This document shows, piece by piece, positions 33,312-41,698 of a stretch of 64,000 bases of DNA. Position 1 is the stretch's first letter; every line of letters starts with the position of its first letter. Both the position numbers and the translations under genes were made by a program. The stretch spans positions 1-64,000 of the IMG/VR virus record IMGVR_UViG_3300025151_006410. One strand, given 5' to 3'. This stretch comes from a virus. Below the pieces are notes generated by a model, which was given only the letters and a program-made list of their open reading frames with translations, was not told where the DNA came from and searched no databases.

Positions 33312-33958
33312 TAAAAATATTTGTCTTTCATTGCCCAATGGTGCCATACATCTTCATACTTGTTATGCATTCTTCCATCATATGTTTCATTGTTGCTGTC
33401 TAACCAAGCATTGTGTATATCTGATACTGTTGATTTGTCAAGTGATATTTTCAGTAGTTTTGCAATGTGCATGATTCTTTTAACAAATATTTTCCTATTA
33501 TCAAAAAATTCATAAAACTTTAACGCCATATGTGGAACGCCTTGTCTTTGAATATAAAAAAGCATTTCATTGTGATAGTTCATATGCAGATGCATTATAT
33601 TATCATTCATAACAGATTGATGTATAAATTTATGCCTCCACTTTATTAATTTCTTACTTTCTATATCACCACAATCAATATACACAATTTGATCGAGCTT
33701 GTGTAGGTCTTTAAACCGTACTTGGAAAGATGGTACTATGCCTATTTTTTCATGCAATCCAAACTTATATTCACGCAAGACCCATGGGTCTTTATTTGTT
33801 TTGTATAGGTCAGTGTAGTGTTCACCTTTATCATTGAATGCTGTGGAAAAAATTTGTGCAATCAGATTGCCACCACTCAATGGCATGTACACAATGTTGC
33901 ACAGTCTTGAGCCATTTAATTTTCCTTTGTCTGAATCCAATTGCTTGATATACGCCAT
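33311..33958 (-). CDS. 'SGGNLIAQ' family protein, copy 2
   Basis: A 215-residue protein that shares a start with the following gene product: RLCNIVYMPLSGGNLIAQIFSTAF here, RLCTIIFTPLSGGNLIAQIL there. Both have a late MNYHNE/MNYHTE segment and end near DIHNAW / NIYNAW. The glycine loop after the first strand resembles a degenerate P-loop of sulfotransferase-like proteins. Tandem duplication is clear; activity unknown. Confidence 0.6.
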   Translation of the reverse strand: MAYIKQLDSDKGKLNGSRLCNIVYMPLSGGNLIAQIFSTAFNDKGEHYTDLYKTNKDPWVLREYKFGLHEKIGIVPSFQVRFKDLHKLDQIVYIDCGDIESKKLIKWRHKFIHQSVMNDNIMHLHMNYHNEMLFYIQRQGVPHMALKFYEFFDNRKIFVKRIMHIAKLLKISLDKSTVSDIHNAWLDSNNETYDGRMHNKYEDVWHHWAMKDKYF

Positions 33959-33969
33959 GTTACTAATAG

Positions 33970-34620
33970 TTATTCAGTTTCATCTACACCACCGAATCGG
34001 TTGGTCATGTTTGGCCATTTATCCTCAAACCAATCAGGTGGTCTTTGCTTTTTGTATTTCCATTGTGTTTGATGTGCTTTACGCCATGCATTGTATATGT
34101 TTTTAATAGTAGACTTGGATACATTAAGATTTAATTTATCTGCTAGTCTTTGCATAGTATTAATAAAATCCGCTTCCACAAAAAAATCTCTGAATGCAAG
34201 TTTGTGTAGTAAGCAGTTTTGGCTTTCCAAATAGTGTTCTAGCTCTGTATGGTAATTCATTTCAAATTCTAAAGACCAATTATCTTCTGCTGACGTTGTT
34301 GTGCGAACAACTTTGCTTCTGTGGTGTATTCCTTTGCGTGAATGTTCATCAGCAACTGATATCAGTACTAGGTTTGGTCTTTTTTTGCAATAATCTTCAA
34401 ATGTAAAATTTCGATTTTCAAGTTGATCAGCAAAAGTTGGCTGTGTGTGTATTGATGGATGCAATTTGAAGCCAAGTTGCTCACGCTGAATCCATGGCAC
34501 ATCTTGTTTATATGCTTTTACTACATCTGCTTCGTTATTGTAAAAATGTGTGCTTAGTATTTGAGCTATTAAATTGCCGCCTGATAAAGGTGTGAAAATA
34601 ATCGTACACAATCGATCCAT
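33970..34620 (-). CDS. 'SGGNLIAQ' family protein, copy 1
   Basis: A 216-residue paralogue of the 33311-33958 product, with MDRLCTIIFTPLSGGNLIAQ at the N-terminus and NLNVSKSTIKNIYNAW at the C-terminal end. A late-type promoter AGTAAGTA ends 5 bases before the ATG. The shared motif with 11248-11778 suggests a three-member family. Function unknown. Confidence 0.6.
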   Translation of the reverse strand: MDRLCTIIFTPLSGGNLIAQILSTHFYNNEADVVKAYKQDVPWIQREQLGFKLHPSIHTQPTFADQLENRNFTFEDYCKKRPNLVLISVADEHSRKGIHHRSKVVRTTTSAEDNWSLEFEMNYHTELEHYLESQNCLLHKLAFRDFFVEADFINTMQRLADKLNLNVSKSTIKNIYNAWRKAHQTQWKYKKQRPPDWFEDKWPNMTNRFGGVDETE

Positions 34621-34625
34621 GTGAA

Positions 34626-34633
34626 TACTTACT
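34626..34633 (-). promoter_or_regulatory. Late-type promoter AGTAAGTA
   Basis: Minus strand AGTAAGTA, 5 nt before the ATG at 34620; one base from the NNTAAATA consensus. Confidence 0.5.
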
Positions 34634-34826
34634 TTTTCTTAGCACGACCACGTTTCATGTTGAGATTCCATTGAGCCATTCTTTTGCGTTCGCCTGTTCC
34701 TGTTTTTGCAATTTTTTTCAGCTGTGCAATAGACATTTTTTGACTAACACCAACACGTTTAGATAATCCTTTGCGTCCTGGTTTTTTACCGTCTGCAAAA
34801 CTTTCAACAAACTCTGATAATCTCAT
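34629..34826 (-). CDS. Small basic virion-type protein (GRKGLSKRVGV family)
   Basis: A 65-residue basic protein: MRLSEFVESFADG, then KKPGRKGLSKRVGVSQKMS, RKRMAQWNLNMK and a Lys/Arg tail. I recognise the core as a small family frequent in marine T4-like phages. ATGA-coupled to the upstream gene. Likely nucleic-acid binding or packaged; not shown. Confidence 0.7.
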   Translation of the reverse strand: MRLSEFVESFADGKKPGRKGLSKRVGVSQKMSIAQLKKIAKTGTGERKRMAQWNLNMKRGRAKKK

Positions 34827-35143
34827 TTCTTCTTTGCCTTTGTTTTCTTTTTCATTGTGTTAATATATTTTCTATAAATTGAAGCAGGTCCTGTTTTGCC
34901 AGCCGCTTTTGCTCTTTGTTCCATAGCCACTGCCGCTTGTATTTTGTGTGCATGTGATCTACCTGATTTTCTAATTTTAGTGATACTAGCCCTTGCAGTC
35001 GCATCATCTTTGAATCCTAGACCGTGAATAGTGCCTTTAGGATCTTCATCAGTGTACAAGTCTGAATGTTTTTTTGACTTTGCTGGCTGTCCTTTTTTGC
35101 GTGGGATACGTTTGCCTTCTAAAATAATATCTGCTATTTTCAT
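34823..35143 (-). CDS. Basic virion-type protein (HSDLYTDEDPKGTI family)
   Basis: A 106-residue protein starting MKIADIILEGKRI. Conserved core HSDLYTDEDPKGTIHGLGFK, then RSHAHKIQAAVAMEQRAKA and YRKYINTMKK, familiar from many marine phages. ILE at residues 7-9 fits a prohead-protease site. ATGA overlaps on both sides. Function unknown. Confidence 0.7.
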   Translation of the reverse strand: MKIADIILEGKRIPRKKGQPAKSKKHSDLYTDEDPKGTIHGLGFKDDATARASITKIRKSGRSHAHKIQAAVAMEQRAKAAGKTGPASIYRKYINTMKKKTKAKKK

Positions 35144-35349
35144 TTTTTGGTCCTTTTTAATTTTTTATTGACTGGTCCGGTTAGGTATGGTCTTGAAAAC
35201 CATAGTTTGAACCAAGCTGGATCACCTGGACGTAGACCCAATTCACGTTCTTTTTTGCGTTTTTCTGTGCCAGTGATAGACATGTTTTCTTTGGGTTGTT
35301 GATCATAAACCCCTACACCAGCTAATTTTTTAAGTTCTTCTAAGGTCAT
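35140..35349 (-). CDS. Small conserved phage protein (ITGTEKRKKE...LWFSRPYLTG)
   Basis: A 69-residue protein beginning MTLEELKKLAGVGVY, with the conserved NMSITGTEKRKKE and DPAWFKLWFSRPYLTG motifs seen in other marine T4-like phages. Overlaps the SGNH-like gene by 20 bp. Function unknown. Confidence 0.68.
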   Translation of the reverse strand: MTLEELKKLAGVGVYDQQPKENMSITGTEKRKKERELGLRPGDPAWFKLWFSRPYLTGPVNKKLKRTKK

Positions 35350-35986
35350 GTTGTTCCATATATTTAATCAAATAGTCGGCCCAACGTCTATGCCCTGCAA
35401 CTGTAGGATGGTAGTCTTTTTCGCTTACATAGGTCTTGTTGTCTTGGCAGTATTCAAAGTGACTATAATTCATCTTAAAAAAGTATTTTTCGTCTATTAG
35501 ACTGCGGAGTAAATTACAATCATTTGAATCAGTAATTTTGTTTGGTAAGCCAAAATACATTAGATATTTGATATTGTTCATTTTAAAGTAGTTTTGTAAA
35601 TCAACTATATGATTCAATACTGTTACAGATTCGTGTTCTACATCATCAAATCCTGGCATCACGTTTAAAATATTTCTAGTATGATATGTTCTCCAAGTAG
35701 AACTAAATTCTTTTATTTTTTTGAATCCATCGTTTGTAACATAGTCTACACGCCCAGCCTGGGTCCATTCAATCAGAGCAACTGTATCCTTTTTACGTTG
35801 CGGATATGTTTCAAACCATAATTTGGTAGTGGTGTTGATTCTGTGATTGCCTCGACCACCACGTGCAAAGTTGTTAAGTTTAAATCGAAAATAGTTGGCA
35901 ACCATTTTGCCGGTAAACGTAGCAATTCGACCTTTGTCATTTGGGGTGTTAAAAGAGCACCCATTTACAAAAAGTTGTTCAAGCAT
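35330..35986 (-). CDS. SGNH hydrolase-like protein
   Basis: A 218-residue protein. Nucleophile-block VNGCSFNTP, the glycine/asparagine block FARGGRGNHRI (SGNH Gly and Asn) and the C-terminal DYHPTVAGHRRWADYL (Asp/His dyad) are all present. Second SGNH-like protein in the window and not close in sequence to the first. Possible role on cell-surface polymers or virion glycans. Confidence 0.68.
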   Translation of the reverse strand: MLEQLFVNGCSFNTPNDKGRIATFTGKMVANYFRFKLNNFARGGRGNHRINTTTKLWFETYPQRKKDTVALIEWTQAGRVDYVTNDGFKKIKEFSSTWRTYHTRNILNVMPGFDDVEHESVTVLNHIVDLQNYFKMNNIKYLMYFGLPNKITDSNDCNLLRSLIDEKYFFKMNYSHFEYCQDNKTYVSEKDYHPTVAGHRRWADYLIKYMEQHDLRRT

Positions 35987-36004
35987 AGTGTTATGCTTAA
36001 TTTA

Positions 36005-36322
36005 TTACTCTTGGCTTTCTTTGACCTCGTGGATTGACATGTTTAGATTATAAGTTTTGCCATTCCATTTATATTGTACGTCTGCAGAATTCATGCCAGT
36101 GCCTGTGCTTTCAACTTCTGCTCCTGCTTCTGCAAGACCACTTTCCATAACTTTTGTTAGATTAGCAACATGGTCAGCTGTTTCTTCAGCTAATTTGGCA
36201 AACTCATCTTCTTTGTCTTTGAGTGCGTCCATTATTTTGCTGTACTGTTCAGCATCAGTTTTTAATGACAATGAATCTATATTGTCTGCAAGTCTTCTTA
36301 ATTCAGCGCCTTCTTTACTCAT
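36005..36322 (-). CDS. Small helical acidic protein
   Basis: A 105-residue protein from the ATG at 36322 (MSKEGAELRRLADN), which overlaps the end of the upstream structural gene. Long helices (MDALKDKEDEFAKLAEETAD) and a final strand region (QYKWNGKTYNLNM). No family recognised. Probably virion-associated. Confidence 0.5.
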   Translation of the reverse strand: MSKEGAELRRLADNIDSLSLKTDAEQYSKIMDALKDKEDEFAKLAEETADHVANLTKVMESGLAEAGAEVESTGTGMNSADVQYKWNGKTYNLNMSIHEVKESQE

Positions 36323-38009
36323 TGCGTAACATTTCACAACCGCCAAATTCAGTTGTTACTTCTCCAAACATTTCTTCGCCTAAATCTTCGTACATTGACT
36401 TGATTGAATCAACTGCTAACACATGATCTTCAAAAAAGTTTTTGCCTGATAGATCTAAAACATTAAGTTTATGGTTTACAGGATATGTACCATTGCCGTC
36501 TCTTGAAAGATAAGGCACATTACCAGCACCAATTTGCCCAACAATTTTGCCTTCTTTTACAAGATATGCTACTGTGTAGTTTGTGGTATCACCTTCCCAT
36601 GCTCCATCTTCTGCAACAAGACCACCTTCTGGTTTTGTTACTACTTCTGCAATTACAAATTTTGCACCATCATACAGTGATTCGTCTGCAATAATTCTAG
36701 CTGACGCTGTAAGTCCTAGTGCATCTTGAGCCCCACCAACAAGCATTAGTTCATATTGTTTGTTGAGCTCTTCGATCATTCTATCTGTATCTGAAATAGA
36801 TTCATCTTTTTTCTTTTCTTTGTCTTTAGCCGCTTTTTTCATAGGTTCTTTTTTGTCGCCATCTTTGTCTAAATCTAAAAAGTCAGGCTTAGCATGCTTA
36901 GCCTCATCAACGTCTTCATCGTCTTTTGAATCGCCTTGTTTTTTCTTAATAGCGTCTTGTAAACCTTTTGGTAATTTTTTTTGAGCCGCTGTTAGTTCTT
37001 CGTCAAGCTCTTCGCCTTCTGGTAACGGATTGTCACCTCTTGAAGCCGCTGATGGACCCATTTTTGAATTAGGAACTTTGTTTCTTTTGAGTTCAAAATC
37101 ATCTTTATCTAAGTATGCTTCGTCTTTGTCATTTGCATACATTTCAGTTTCTGGCTCAGCATCTACTGGTCCTTCCATATCACTTTTTGGTGCTTCAGGC
37201 TCATCTCCCATCGGCGCCATTGGTGCTTCAGGTTCAGGCATTGAGGGTTGCTGTCCTTGAATGTTCATTTGGCTTGGATCTAGTCCTGCATTTTTAAGTA
37301 TAGTCATGAGTGCAATGGAATCTTCCAATGTATCTGTAGTGATACTAATACCCTCATTTAGTTTCTTTTTGTCTGACATTGTTGATTCTCCTATTTGCGA
37401 TTTGTCATCTTTCATTGCCAATTTTGTTGCTGTTGCATACATTACTGCATCAGCGTCTTTGCCGTAACGTTTACGGAAACCTGCTTTGTCTTTTTTCATT
37501 GATTTTACAATTTTTTCTTTTTTGTCTGTTTCAGCTTTTGTCATTTCTCTTCCTGTTGAACTGTGTTCCCCACCATGCTTTTCAGTCATTTCATCTGAGT
37601 CTTCAACATCGTTGGTAAGATAATTTTTTACAGCTTCTACATCACTCTGTGCCACTGCTAGTTTATTAGTAAGCCACGTATCAAGATTGCCAGTGCCATC
37701 CATCTCTTTGAATTTTGCATGTAGCGCCATCAAATCTTTGATCATGACAACTGTTTTACGTTGCATTGAGTCTACATCAGTGTGACCATCTTCGCCGAGT
37801 GCATCTTTCATTTCTTCTTTTGACTTGCCATGTTTCTTTTTGAACTCAGCATCTGATAATTCTTTCATGTCTAATGCTATATCTGACATTTTGCCTTCTT
37901 CTACACCTTCTCTTTGCAATCTGTTGTAATAAGTTTCTGGCTTGCTAACCAAATTTATAGCATCATATTTTTGATATAGATCTGCTAAAAAATCTGATTC
38001 GTGTGACAT
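36315..38009 (-). CDS. Large acidic virion-associated protein
   Basis: A 564-residue protein with charged, low-complexity regions (KKDKAGFRKRYGKDADAV; PEPEAPMAPMGDEPEAP; a KEPMKKAAKDKEKKK linker). A conserved segment EDGHTDVDSMQRKTVVM ... WLTNKLAVAQSDVEAV is one I know from T4-like marine phage structural proteins. The C-terminal part is a folded beta domain (GAKFVIAEVVTKPEGGL). Probable head or prohead-associated protein; the late promoter upstream fits. Confidence 0.62.
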   Translation of the reverse strand: MSHESDFLADLYQKYDAINLVSKPETYYNRLQREGVEEGKMSDIALDMKELSDAEFKKKHGKSKEEMKDALGEDGHTDVDSMQRKTVVMIKDLMALHAKFKEMDGTGNLDTWLTNKLAVAQSDVEAVKNYLTNDVEDSDEMTEKHGGEHSSTGREMTKAETDKKEKIVKSMKKDKAGFRKRYGKDADAVMYATATKLAMKDDKSQIGESTMSDKKKLNEGISITTDTLEDSIALMTILKNAGLDPSQMNIQGQQPSMPEPEAPMAPMGDEPEAPKSDMEGPVDAEPETEMYANDKDEAYLDKDDFELKRNKVPNSKMGPSAASRGDNPLPEGEELDEELTAAQKKLPKGLQDAIKKKQGDSKDDEDVDEAKHAKPDFLDLDKDGDKKEPMKKAAKDKEKKKDESISDTDRMIEELNKQYELMLVGGAQDALGLTASARIIADESLYDGAKFVIAEVVTKPEGGLVAEDGAWEGDTTNYTVAYLVKEGKIVGQIGAGNVPYLSRDGNGTYPVNHKLNVLDLSGKNFFEDHVLAVDSIKSMYEDLGEEMFGEVTTEFGGCEMLRNE

Positions 38010-38017
38010 AACGTGTA

Positions 38018-38025
38018 TATTTATG
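38018..38025 (-). promoter_or_regulatory. Late promoter CATAAATA
   Basis: Minus strand CATAAATA, 8 nt before the ATG at 38009. Confidence 0.6.
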
Positions 38026-38033
38026 ATAGCAGG

Positions 38034-39101
38034 TTATGATAACAAGCCAATTTGTGGGTAAGGATTGTTGGCTGGGTCAGTTGTAGCCAGTGGATATGCT
38101 GTGTTTACATCCAATGATAGTCCACTTTTGGTTAAGTCACTAACATTTTTTGCAAATGTATAAGTTTTTTGTCCAAGATCAATAAACAGTATACCTTTTA
38201 AATCACCTTTTGCTCTTTTAGTAGCAAGATAGTATTGTATATTCATTTTGCCATACAGCAGTCTTGCACTGTCACTGTCTTTGACTAGTGCATTAGTAAT
38301 ACGTTCAACACCTTTCACACCAGGAAAAACATTGCTCAGTACGGCTGTGACATCATTAAGTATTTGTTTTTTTCGAGATGTTTGCACTAGTTTGGCTAAT
38401 TGAGCAAGATTCATACCTTGATTTGATCTCATTTTGAGTCCTTGTTGTTCTAGTGCTTGTATATCTTTTGCATATTTTTTTAGAAACTTATCAACTAGTC
38501 CAGGGTATTGTGATGATACCGAAACATTCCTATCTGTAAATCTAGCATTTTTTACACGCTTTGCTTTTAGTTCAACTGGTGATCCATCTATAATCAAATC
38601 ACCTGATCCAGCTCCTGCCCCAATGCCTGATATGCCTTTGCTTAATACTGCGAGTGTAAATTCGCCAGGCCCAATACCTTGTGCAATTACATCATTGAAA
38701 TCATCAACAAGTTCGGTCATCGCAGGGTTCTTGCCATATCCTACAAATATGTCACTCATTTTGTGTACACCGCCTGAAGTTAAAACTTTTTTATTAACAA
38801 TTTTGTCTGCGTTCCACAGTTTGAACAGTTTTTCTCTACCCTGTGAATCGAAGTCCACAGTGGAAACCATTTTTGCGATTTTTTTCACAGCTCTTTGCAC
38901 ATCATTATCGTCAATCTGTTCTACTCGCGAAAGCAAAGACTGTACTCTACCACCTACCCCAACATCGTTCAGTAATTGCGTAATCCTATCGATTACAGCT
39001 ACACTTTCAGAATCTGTGCCTATGCTTTGTATCTTTTGGATTAGCTCTTTCTTTTGTAGCTTCAGTTGTTCTGGCTTAATTTTAAATTCATACAGTCGCA
39101 T
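38034..39101 (-). CDS. Late protein with PD-(D/E)XK-nuclease-like motif
   Basis: A 355-residue protein starting MRLYEFKIKPEQ. After helical regions the segment GIGAGAGSGDLIIDGSPVEL followed by KAKR gives a G-x-G-D-L/I ... E-L-K pattern, the PD-(D/E)XK nuclease active-site signature (D, then E-x-K about ten residues later). The rest is mainly helical. Phage late proteins with this motif may be structural or injected nucleases; activity is inferred. A late promoter ends 5 bases before the ATG. Confidence 0.55.
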   Translation of the reverse strand: MRLYEFKIKPEQLKLQKKELIQKIQSIGTDSESVAVIDRITQLLNDVGVGGRVQSLLSRVEQIDDNDVQRAVKKIAKMVSTVDFDSQGREKLFKLWNADKIVNKKVLTSGGVHKMSDIFVGYGKNPAMTELVDDFNDVIAQGIGPGEFTLAVLSKGISGIGAGAGSGDLIIDGSPVELKAKRVKNARFTDRNVSVSSQYPGLVDKFLKKYAKDIQALEQQGLKMRSNQGMNLAQLAKLVQTSRKKQILNDVTAVLSNVFPGVKGVERITNALVKDSDSARLLYGKMNIQYYLATKRAKGDLKGILFIDLGQKTYTFAKNVSDLTKSGLSLDVNTAYPLATTDPANNPYPQIGLLS

Positions 39102-39106
39102 ATGTG

Positions 39107-39114
39107 TATTTACT
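39107..39114 (-). promoter_or_regulatory. Late promoter AGTAAATA
   Basis: Minus strand AGTAAATA, 5 nt before the ATG at 39101, overlapping the stop of the upstream gene. Confidence 0.65.
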
Positions 39115-39526
39115 CAGCTAGTTCTTCATTAACAACATCTAATAAATTGTTTGTATCAAAGCTCCAATTGACTCCATATGACAATAAACAGGTGAATTGG
39201 GTATCTCTCAATGTCATATAAAAGACGCCTCTGTTGTTGTCTTTGTTGTACCAAAACGACATAGTGCCTAATATATCATTTGTAATGATACCATTTCGTC
39301 TTACTTCAGCAGAACCTTGATATTGCATACCCATTTGTTCTTTTGTCAATAATAACATATCTAAACTGTTGCCACAGTATAGGGGTAGTGGTACTGCTGT
39401 TAACATACCAGGTGGATAACCAATTGGTGGCTCTTCTGCTTGTGCTTTGTGTGAGGCACCCAACATTATCAAACAGAATATTGTTAGTGCTATTATGCCA
39501 ATTAGTTGTATTTTGTTCCAATCCAT
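39110..39526 (-). CDS. Signal-peptide exported protein
   Basis: A 138-residue protein with a hydrophobic N-terminal segment (IIALTIFCLIMLGASHKAQA) ending in a plausible signal-peptidase site AQA-EE. The mature part is beta-rich (YYMTL-like runs, LLSYGVNWSFDTNN) with two cysteines. Exported to the host periplasm or envelope. No family recognised. Confidence 0.6.
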   Translation of the reverse strand: MDWNKIQLIGIIALTIFCLIMLGASHKAQAEEPPIGYPPGMLTAVPLPLYCGNSLDMLLLTKEQMGMQYQGSAEVRRNGIITNDILGTMSFWYNKDNNRGVFYMTLRDTQFTCLLSYGVNWSFDTNNLLDVVNEELAE

Positions 39527-39555
39527 GTTTTTATACTACTTAAAACAGTAACAAA

Positions 39556-40026
39556 CTAGATTGCTGTAACGTGAGTTGCGCCACGTCCTTTACCAATTCT
39601 AGCTATCTTTGACATGGCCATCACTGCCTTTTGAAAGTACCCTTCTGGTTTGCCTGCATCGATAAATGCGCCACCGCCTGCTCGTCTATCTACTTGGTCA
39701 GGTTGTGCTGGTGATTGTTTACCTATTGACTGTTTTAAAAATTGTGTTGCTTTGGCAATGAATTCATCTATTGGTATGGTGTCTTCTGTGTCATAGCCTA
39801 GTGTGTCCATTACTTCACGCATGTTGGCATTGGATAGACTTAGATCTTCTTCTGGATCATAGTCGGGATTTGGCTTAGGATCTTTGTCATAGGGCCAATC
39901 TCTTTTGTAAAAATCAGGCTCATATTTTGGTTGATCGCCTGTCACTGGGTAGTAATAGCCCTTTTCTTTGTCAAACTTCCTTGCAGAAAACGACATACTT
40001 TCTATTATAAAATCACTTGCCTTCAT
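39556..40026 (-). CDS. Late protein with MKASDFIIES start
   Basis: A 156-residue protein from the ATG at 40026; a GTG or ATG a few codons upstream overlaps the previous gene more. The N-terminus MKASDFIIESMSFSARKFDKE is close to a T4-type capsid-targeting sequence, with IIE at 7-9. A Pro/Asp/Tyr-rich middle (YEPDFYKRDWPYDKDPKPNP) and a helical C-terminus follow. Unknown function, probably virion. Confidence 0.58.
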   Translation of the reverse strand: MKASDFIIESMSFSARKFDKEKGYYYPVTGDQPKYEPDFYKRDWPYDKDPKPNPDYDPEEDLSLSNANMREVMDTLGYDTEDTIPIDEFIAKATQFLKQSIGKQSPAQPDQVDRRAGGGAFIDAGKPEGYFQKAVMAMSKIARIGKGRGATHVTAI

Positions 40027-40555
40027 TACTAAGCGCCTTTTCAAGTTGTTGTATTGTTGTATTTACACTTCCAGTTTTATGCTGGATACCTATTCCGCCA
40101 GCTTCTGTCCATTTTCTAATGTTTACTCCAAAGTCGTCAATCAGTATGTTTCTAGTACCATCACGCTGAACAGCGTATTTGCCTTTGTTTCCAGTTGCTG
40201 GCATGATAATTGTGTCTCTAGGACGAAGTGGCAAATTGTTGATCCATTGCTTTTTTTGTATTACAGCATTTGAATCTTCAGTGCCAGGTGCTTTAGACAA
40301 AACTATGTAGTCACCTTTAAAAAGGTCTGCGATACTGGACATTAATTTTGGCACATCTGGTAATACTTTCAAATTGATCCAAAAATCTTCCGAGTTAGCA
40401 ATGCGTCTTAACACTTTACTAATTGTAGTTTTGTCTGCATCACTCCAATGTTTTACCCCAGCCATTTTATTAAATGGTCCGTAAAAGTCTGCTAACACAC
40501 CATCCATATCTACATATAATATCGGTTTGGATTGTTCTAGTTCAATTAGGTTCAT
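40013..40555 (-). CDS. 5'(3')-deoxyribonucleotidase-like HAD phosphatase
   Basis: A 180-residue HAD-superfamily phosphatase with the catalytic DMDGVLADF motif (D16, D18), VLSKAPG (motif II Ser) and LIDDFGVNI (motif IV acidic). This layout matches the 5' nucleotidase C family, which dephosphorylates dNMPs. ATGA overlap with the upstream nucleotidyltransferase. Starts MNLIELEQ in a region of proteins sharing an N-terminal tag. Confidence 0.8.
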   Translation of the reverse strand: MNLIELEQSKPILYVDMDGVLADFYGPFNKMAGVKHWSDADKTTISKVLRRIANSEDFWINLKVLPDVPKLMSSIADLFKGDYIVLSKAPGTEDSNAVIQKKQWINNLPLRPRDTIIMPATGNKGKYAVQRDGTRNILIDDFGVNIRKWTEAGGIGIQHKTGSVNTTIQQLEKALSNEGK

Positions 40556-41442
40556 AGTTTGTACAATTTTAATTTTTTAAGTTGTCTTTTTATTTCGCCT
40601 GGCTTAACATCTTTTGTCGTATTTTGTTTTGTAATGATGCCAACCCCAGCCGCCTCTGATTTTTTTAATAAAGTGTTTTTAATGTTGTTTATATCTGCTT
40701 CAACTTGTGTGAGATTATCTAGTATGTCTTTTGGAACTGCTCTGCCATCACCAAATTTCATTTTGAGTACGTCTAATGTTCCTTGCATATCTTTTACCTG
40801 TTGTATCACATAGCGATTATCAAAGTCGTTTAATTCTTTAATAGGTTTGTTTGGTCTTTTCACTACAGGCTTATTTTCTTTTATGTTCATACCTTGTCTT
40901 ACACTCCTAAATAGCATTTCTTTAGTTTTGTCACCACCTGCAACAATTTTTTTGAAACTGTTGAAATCATTTTTTAATGCAAATTCTCTAGCCATCGAAG
41001 CTGACGCTCCTGCTACGCCATCAGCATCTGGATCTCTTTGGCCTGCTGATTGCACGTTGATTGAATCAAATTTGTATTCTTTGTTGTTGTATTTTTTTAA
41101 CAGTGTTTCAAAAGATTTTGCTCTGTCTGATCCTGCTACCATTGTTACATCTGTATATCCTTCATTCTGTAATGACTTCATTACATCAATAATTGTTTTG
41201 ATACTTGCATCTTTTACAATGGATTTGCCATGTTCTGGAAATTGTTGTGATAAAAAATTTAATTTAGTTTTGTATTCTAACGGGTTTTTCTTGCTGTCTT
41301 GAGTTTGTGATGCAAAAATTTTGTAATTGCTGTTACTGGCTAAAGTGTCAAGTAGTTTACCATGTCCGATTGTTGGTGGATTGAAACGTCCAAATACAAA
41401 AGCTACCTCTTTACTGTTGACTTCCTGGAGTTTCATTTTCAA
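40552..41442 (-). CDS. Cytidylyltransferase-like nucleotidyltransferase
   Basis: A 296-residue protein whose first 160 residues form a nucleotidyltransferase domain: GRFNPPTIGH (HxGH-type motif, residues 18-27) and a later SASMAREFAL (SxxxxR-type motif). This resembles NMN/phosphopantetheine adenylyltransferases. The C-terminal third is basic and helical with no known domain. It could act in NAD metabolism, or on another nucleotide adduct. Starts MKMKLQEVN. Confidence 0.75.
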   Translation of the reverse strand: MKMKLQEVNSKEVAFVFGRFNPPTIGHGKLLDTLASNSNYKIFASQTQDSKKNPLEYKTKLNFLSQQFPEHGKSIVKDASIKTIIDVMKSLQNEGYTDVTMVAGSDRAKSFETLLKKYNNKEYKFDSINVQSAGQRDPDADGVAGASASMAREFALKNDFNSFKKIVAGGDKTKEMLFRSVRQGMNIKENKPVVKRPNKPIKELNDFDNRYVIQQVKDMQGTLDVLKMKFGDGRAVPKDILDNLTQVEADINNIKNTLLKKSEAAGVGIITKQNTTKDVKPGEIKRQLKKLKLYKL

Positions 41443-41683
41443 TCATACTTTGGTATAAATCAATGGCTACTTCCCTTTTCAGATCGGATGGCATTTGATC
41501 ATAATTTAAGTTGTTATTTTTACAATAATGCATGATAGCATTATCTACTAATTCTATTACTCTGTCTTTATCGTCAGGATTTTTCTGCATGTGATACACT
41601 GTTGGAACATACAATCTTCTGTAAATGTCCTCATCGTCGAAAATTGACGAGAATACAAGATCTTTTAGGTTTTCGTCATGCAT
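41411..41683 (-). CDS. Small conserved phage protein
   Basis: A 90-residue helical, acidic protein (MHDENLKDLVFSSIFDDEDI; MPSDLKREVAIDLYQSM). I recall this pattern from marine T4-like phage structural regions. Overlaps the nucleotidyltransferase gene by 32 bp. A late promoter lies 7 bases upstream of its ATG. Confidence 0.6.
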   Translation of the reverse strand: MHDENLKDLVFSSIFDDEDIYRRLYVPTVYHMQKNPDDKDRVIELVDNAIMHYCKNNNLNYDQMPSDLKREVAIDLYQSMIENETPGSQQ

Positions 41684-41690
41684 AGTACAG

Positions 41691-41698
41691 TATTTATT
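41691..41698 (-). promoter_or_regulatory. Late promoter AATAAATA
   Basis: Minus strand AATAAATA, 7 nt before the ATG at 41683. Confidence 0.65.

Noticed and set aside
33959-33969. AATAACTA before the 33958 start as another late promoter
   Set aside because: Two departures from the NNTAAATA core; not counted with the supported sites.
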